Shown piece by piece: positions 7,343 through 7,815 of a stretch of 7,815 bases of DNA; position 1 is the first letter of the stretch; every line of letters begins with the position of its first letter. The notes beneath the pieces are model-generated. The model saw only the letters and a program-made list of their open reading frames with translations. It was not told where the DNA came from and ran no database searches. Location of the stretch: positions 1-7,815 of the forward strand of contig CAKTLD010000094.1 of the NCBI GenBank assembly GCA_934572445.1, in the 5' to 3' direction. Source of the DNA: an uncultured Oscillospiraceae bacterium (GTDB lineage Bacteria; Bacillota; Clostridia; Oscillospirales; Oscillospiraceae). A program made the position numbers and the translations under genes.

Positions 7343-7381
7343 AACGCCAAAGTGTGCAAAATCGCACACTTTGGCGTTTTT
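7343..7381. terminator. Strong intrinsic terminator of the symporter-kinase-regulator operon
   Basis: A perfect 15-bp stem (7343-7357 with 7364-7378, core GCCAAAGTGTGC/GCACACTTTGGC) closes a 6-base loop AAAATC and runs into five Ts (7377-7381). It begins 23 bases after the activator stop. The opposite strand also ends in a T-rich run (GTTCGTTTTT), so it may work in both directions. It separates the regulator operon from pxpA and implies that pxpA needs its own promoter. Confidence 0.9.
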
Positions 7382-7419
7382 CCTGCAAGCCGGAACAAAA
7401 AATGACGGAGACTTGCAGG
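7382..7419. promoter_or_regulatory. Widely spaced inverted repeat, possible distal enhancer element
   Basis: CCTGCAAG (7382-7389) is repeated as its exact complement CTTGCAGG (7412-7419). The two centres are 30 bases apart, close to three helical turns. The right copy overlaps the tighter dyad at 7410-7429. The left copy is centred about 125 bases before the predicted pxpA transcription start. The spacing fits two dimers of an NtrC-type activator on one face, but the assignment is inference. Confidence 0.4.
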
Positions 7420-7429
7420 CACACAAGTC
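7410..7429. promoter_or_regulatory. Candidate upstream activator (enhancer) site for the NtrC-like regulator
   Basis: The perfect dyad GACTTG-N8-CAAGTC spans 20 bases and is centred about 91 bases upstream of the transcription start predicted from the -12 element. NtrC-family activators typically bind 20-bp-class palindromes at about -80 to -150, so both size and position fit. The binding sequence of this particular activator is unknown. Confidence 0.5.
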
Positions 7430-7484
7430 CCGCAGCGCCTGAAAAACAGCGGTATTTTTGAAAAGCTCTTTTCATTGATTGAAT

Positions 7485-7500
7485 TGGAACACCGTTTGCT
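7485..7500 (+). promoter_or_regulatory. Sigma-54 (-24/-12) promoter of pxpA
   Basis: The element TGGAACACCGTTTGCT matches the sigma-54 consensus TGGCACG-N4-TTGCW at 10 of 12 specified positions. It has the invariant GG (7486-7487) and GC (7498-7499) exactly 10 bases apart. It predicts a start near 7511 and a leader of about 33 bases that includes the pxpA ribosome binding site. A sigma-54 activator gene immediately upstream and dyads at enhancer distance support it. Confidence 0.8.
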
Positions 7501-7543
7501 GTAAACATCATGCAGCCAAAAACGAAAGGGAGGGTCATTCAGT

Positions 7544-7815
7544 ATGTACAAGGTAGATCTCAACAGCGACCTCGGCGAGAGCTTCGGCGCATATACCATC
7601 GGACTCGACAGCGAGGTCATCGCACACGTTTCTTCCGTCAACGTGGCCTGCGGCTATCACGCAGGCGACCCGCTGGTGATGGAAAAAACCGTCGCTGCTG
7701 CCAGGGCGGCAGGCGTCGCCGTCGGCGCACACCCGGGTTTCCCCGATCTGATGGGCTTTGGCCGCAGGAACATGGTCGTCTCGCCCAAGGAGGTCAAGGC
7801 GTATGTCAAGTATCA
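7544..7815 (+). CDS. pxpA: 5-oxoprolinase subunit A, LamB/YcsF family (partial, 3' end outside window)
   Basis: The PxpABC complex cleaves 5-oxoproline (pyroglutamate) to glutamate with ATP in the cytoplasm, and PxpA is the YcsF/LamB-type subunit. The 90 visible residues contain the family's N-terminal blocks: [13 protein letters not shown] (residues 5-17), [15 protein letters not shown] (29-43) and [18 protein letters not shown] (58-75), closely resembling B. subtilis YcsF and E. coli YbgL. Full-length proteins are about 250 residues, so roughly the first third is present. ATG 7544 is preceded by AAAGGGAGGG at 9 bases. The gene follows a terminator and a sigma-54 promoter, indicating separate control by the upstream two-component system. 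pxpB and pxpC, and perhaps acetyl-CoA-carboxylase-like or transporter genes, are expected just beyond the edge, by family habit only. Confidence 0.95.
   Translation, partial: MYKVDLNSDLGESFGAYTIGLDSEVIAHVSSVNVACGYHAGDPLVMEKTVAAARAAGVAVGAHPGFPDLMGFGRRNMVVSPKEVKAYVKY

Noticed and set aside
7351..7370. GTGTGC-N6-GCACAC as an activator operator
   Set aside because: It is the inner part of a perfect 15-bp stem followed by a T-run, which a terminator explains fully.
5809..7641. A 610-codon open frame on the minus strand opposite the sigma-54 activator
   Set aside because: It is antisense to a gene with complete family motifs, spans a terminator and the start of pxpA, has no family motif, and reflects GC-rich third positions of the real gene. 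The same applies to the minus-strand frames 4200-5660 and 3139-4224.

Overview
The window looks like part of a chromosome from a GC-rich, low-motility-type Clostridia bacterium, most likely an Oscillospiraceae/Ruminococcaceae-like gut Firmicute. This is inferred from strong AGGAGG-type ribosome binding sites before almost every gene, an AdhR-type MerR regulator with a Firmicute-style operator, and a sigma-54 two-component system. No taxonomic marker gene is present, so the assignment is tentative.

Region 1 (1-2564) is an aldehyde/electrophile-response module. After the 3' tail of an unidentified gene (1-77) and a hairpin-rich convergent gap, a MerR-family regulator on the minus strand diverges from an iron-containing alcohol dehydrogenase (YqhD type) and a small cupin on the plus strand. 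The divergent promoter has the MerR hallmark of a 19-bp spacer and a perfect dyad CTTAAAG-N4-CTTTAAG lying inside it. The regulator keeps the cysteine that senses aldehydes in Bacillus AdhR. The dehydrogenase reading frame is broken by one missing base in an A6 run. Restoring that base gives a 385-residue protein with all four metal ligands at the same residue numbers as E. coli YqhD.

Region 2 (2565-2841) is an intergenic boundary of 277 bases with an AT-rich stretch, a weak possible promoter and a 23-bp near-perfect hairpin.

Region 3 (2842-7320) is a tightly overlapped operon: a sodium/solute symporter (SSS/SLC5), an NtrB-like membrane histidine kinase (ATGA overlap) and an NtrC-like sigma-54 activator (14-base overlap). 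It ends at a strong intrinsic terminator (7343-7381).

Region 4 (7382-7815) holds a previously unflagged control region and the start of pxpA (YcsF/LamB family, 5-oxoprolinase subunit A). A -24/-12 promoter (GG-N10-GC) sits 44 bases before the pxpA start codon. Inverted repeats lie about 90 and 125 bases upstream of the predicted transcription start, the usual distance for an NtrC-family enhancer. The simplest reading is a self-contained sensing system: the kinase and activator respond to a pyroglutamate-like lactam or a related compound, possibly together with the symporter, and switch on the adjacent 5-oxoproline utilisation operon through sigma-54. The ligand and transporter substrate are inferred from context only. 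No RNA genes, CRISPR arrays, insertion sequences or phage genes were seen.
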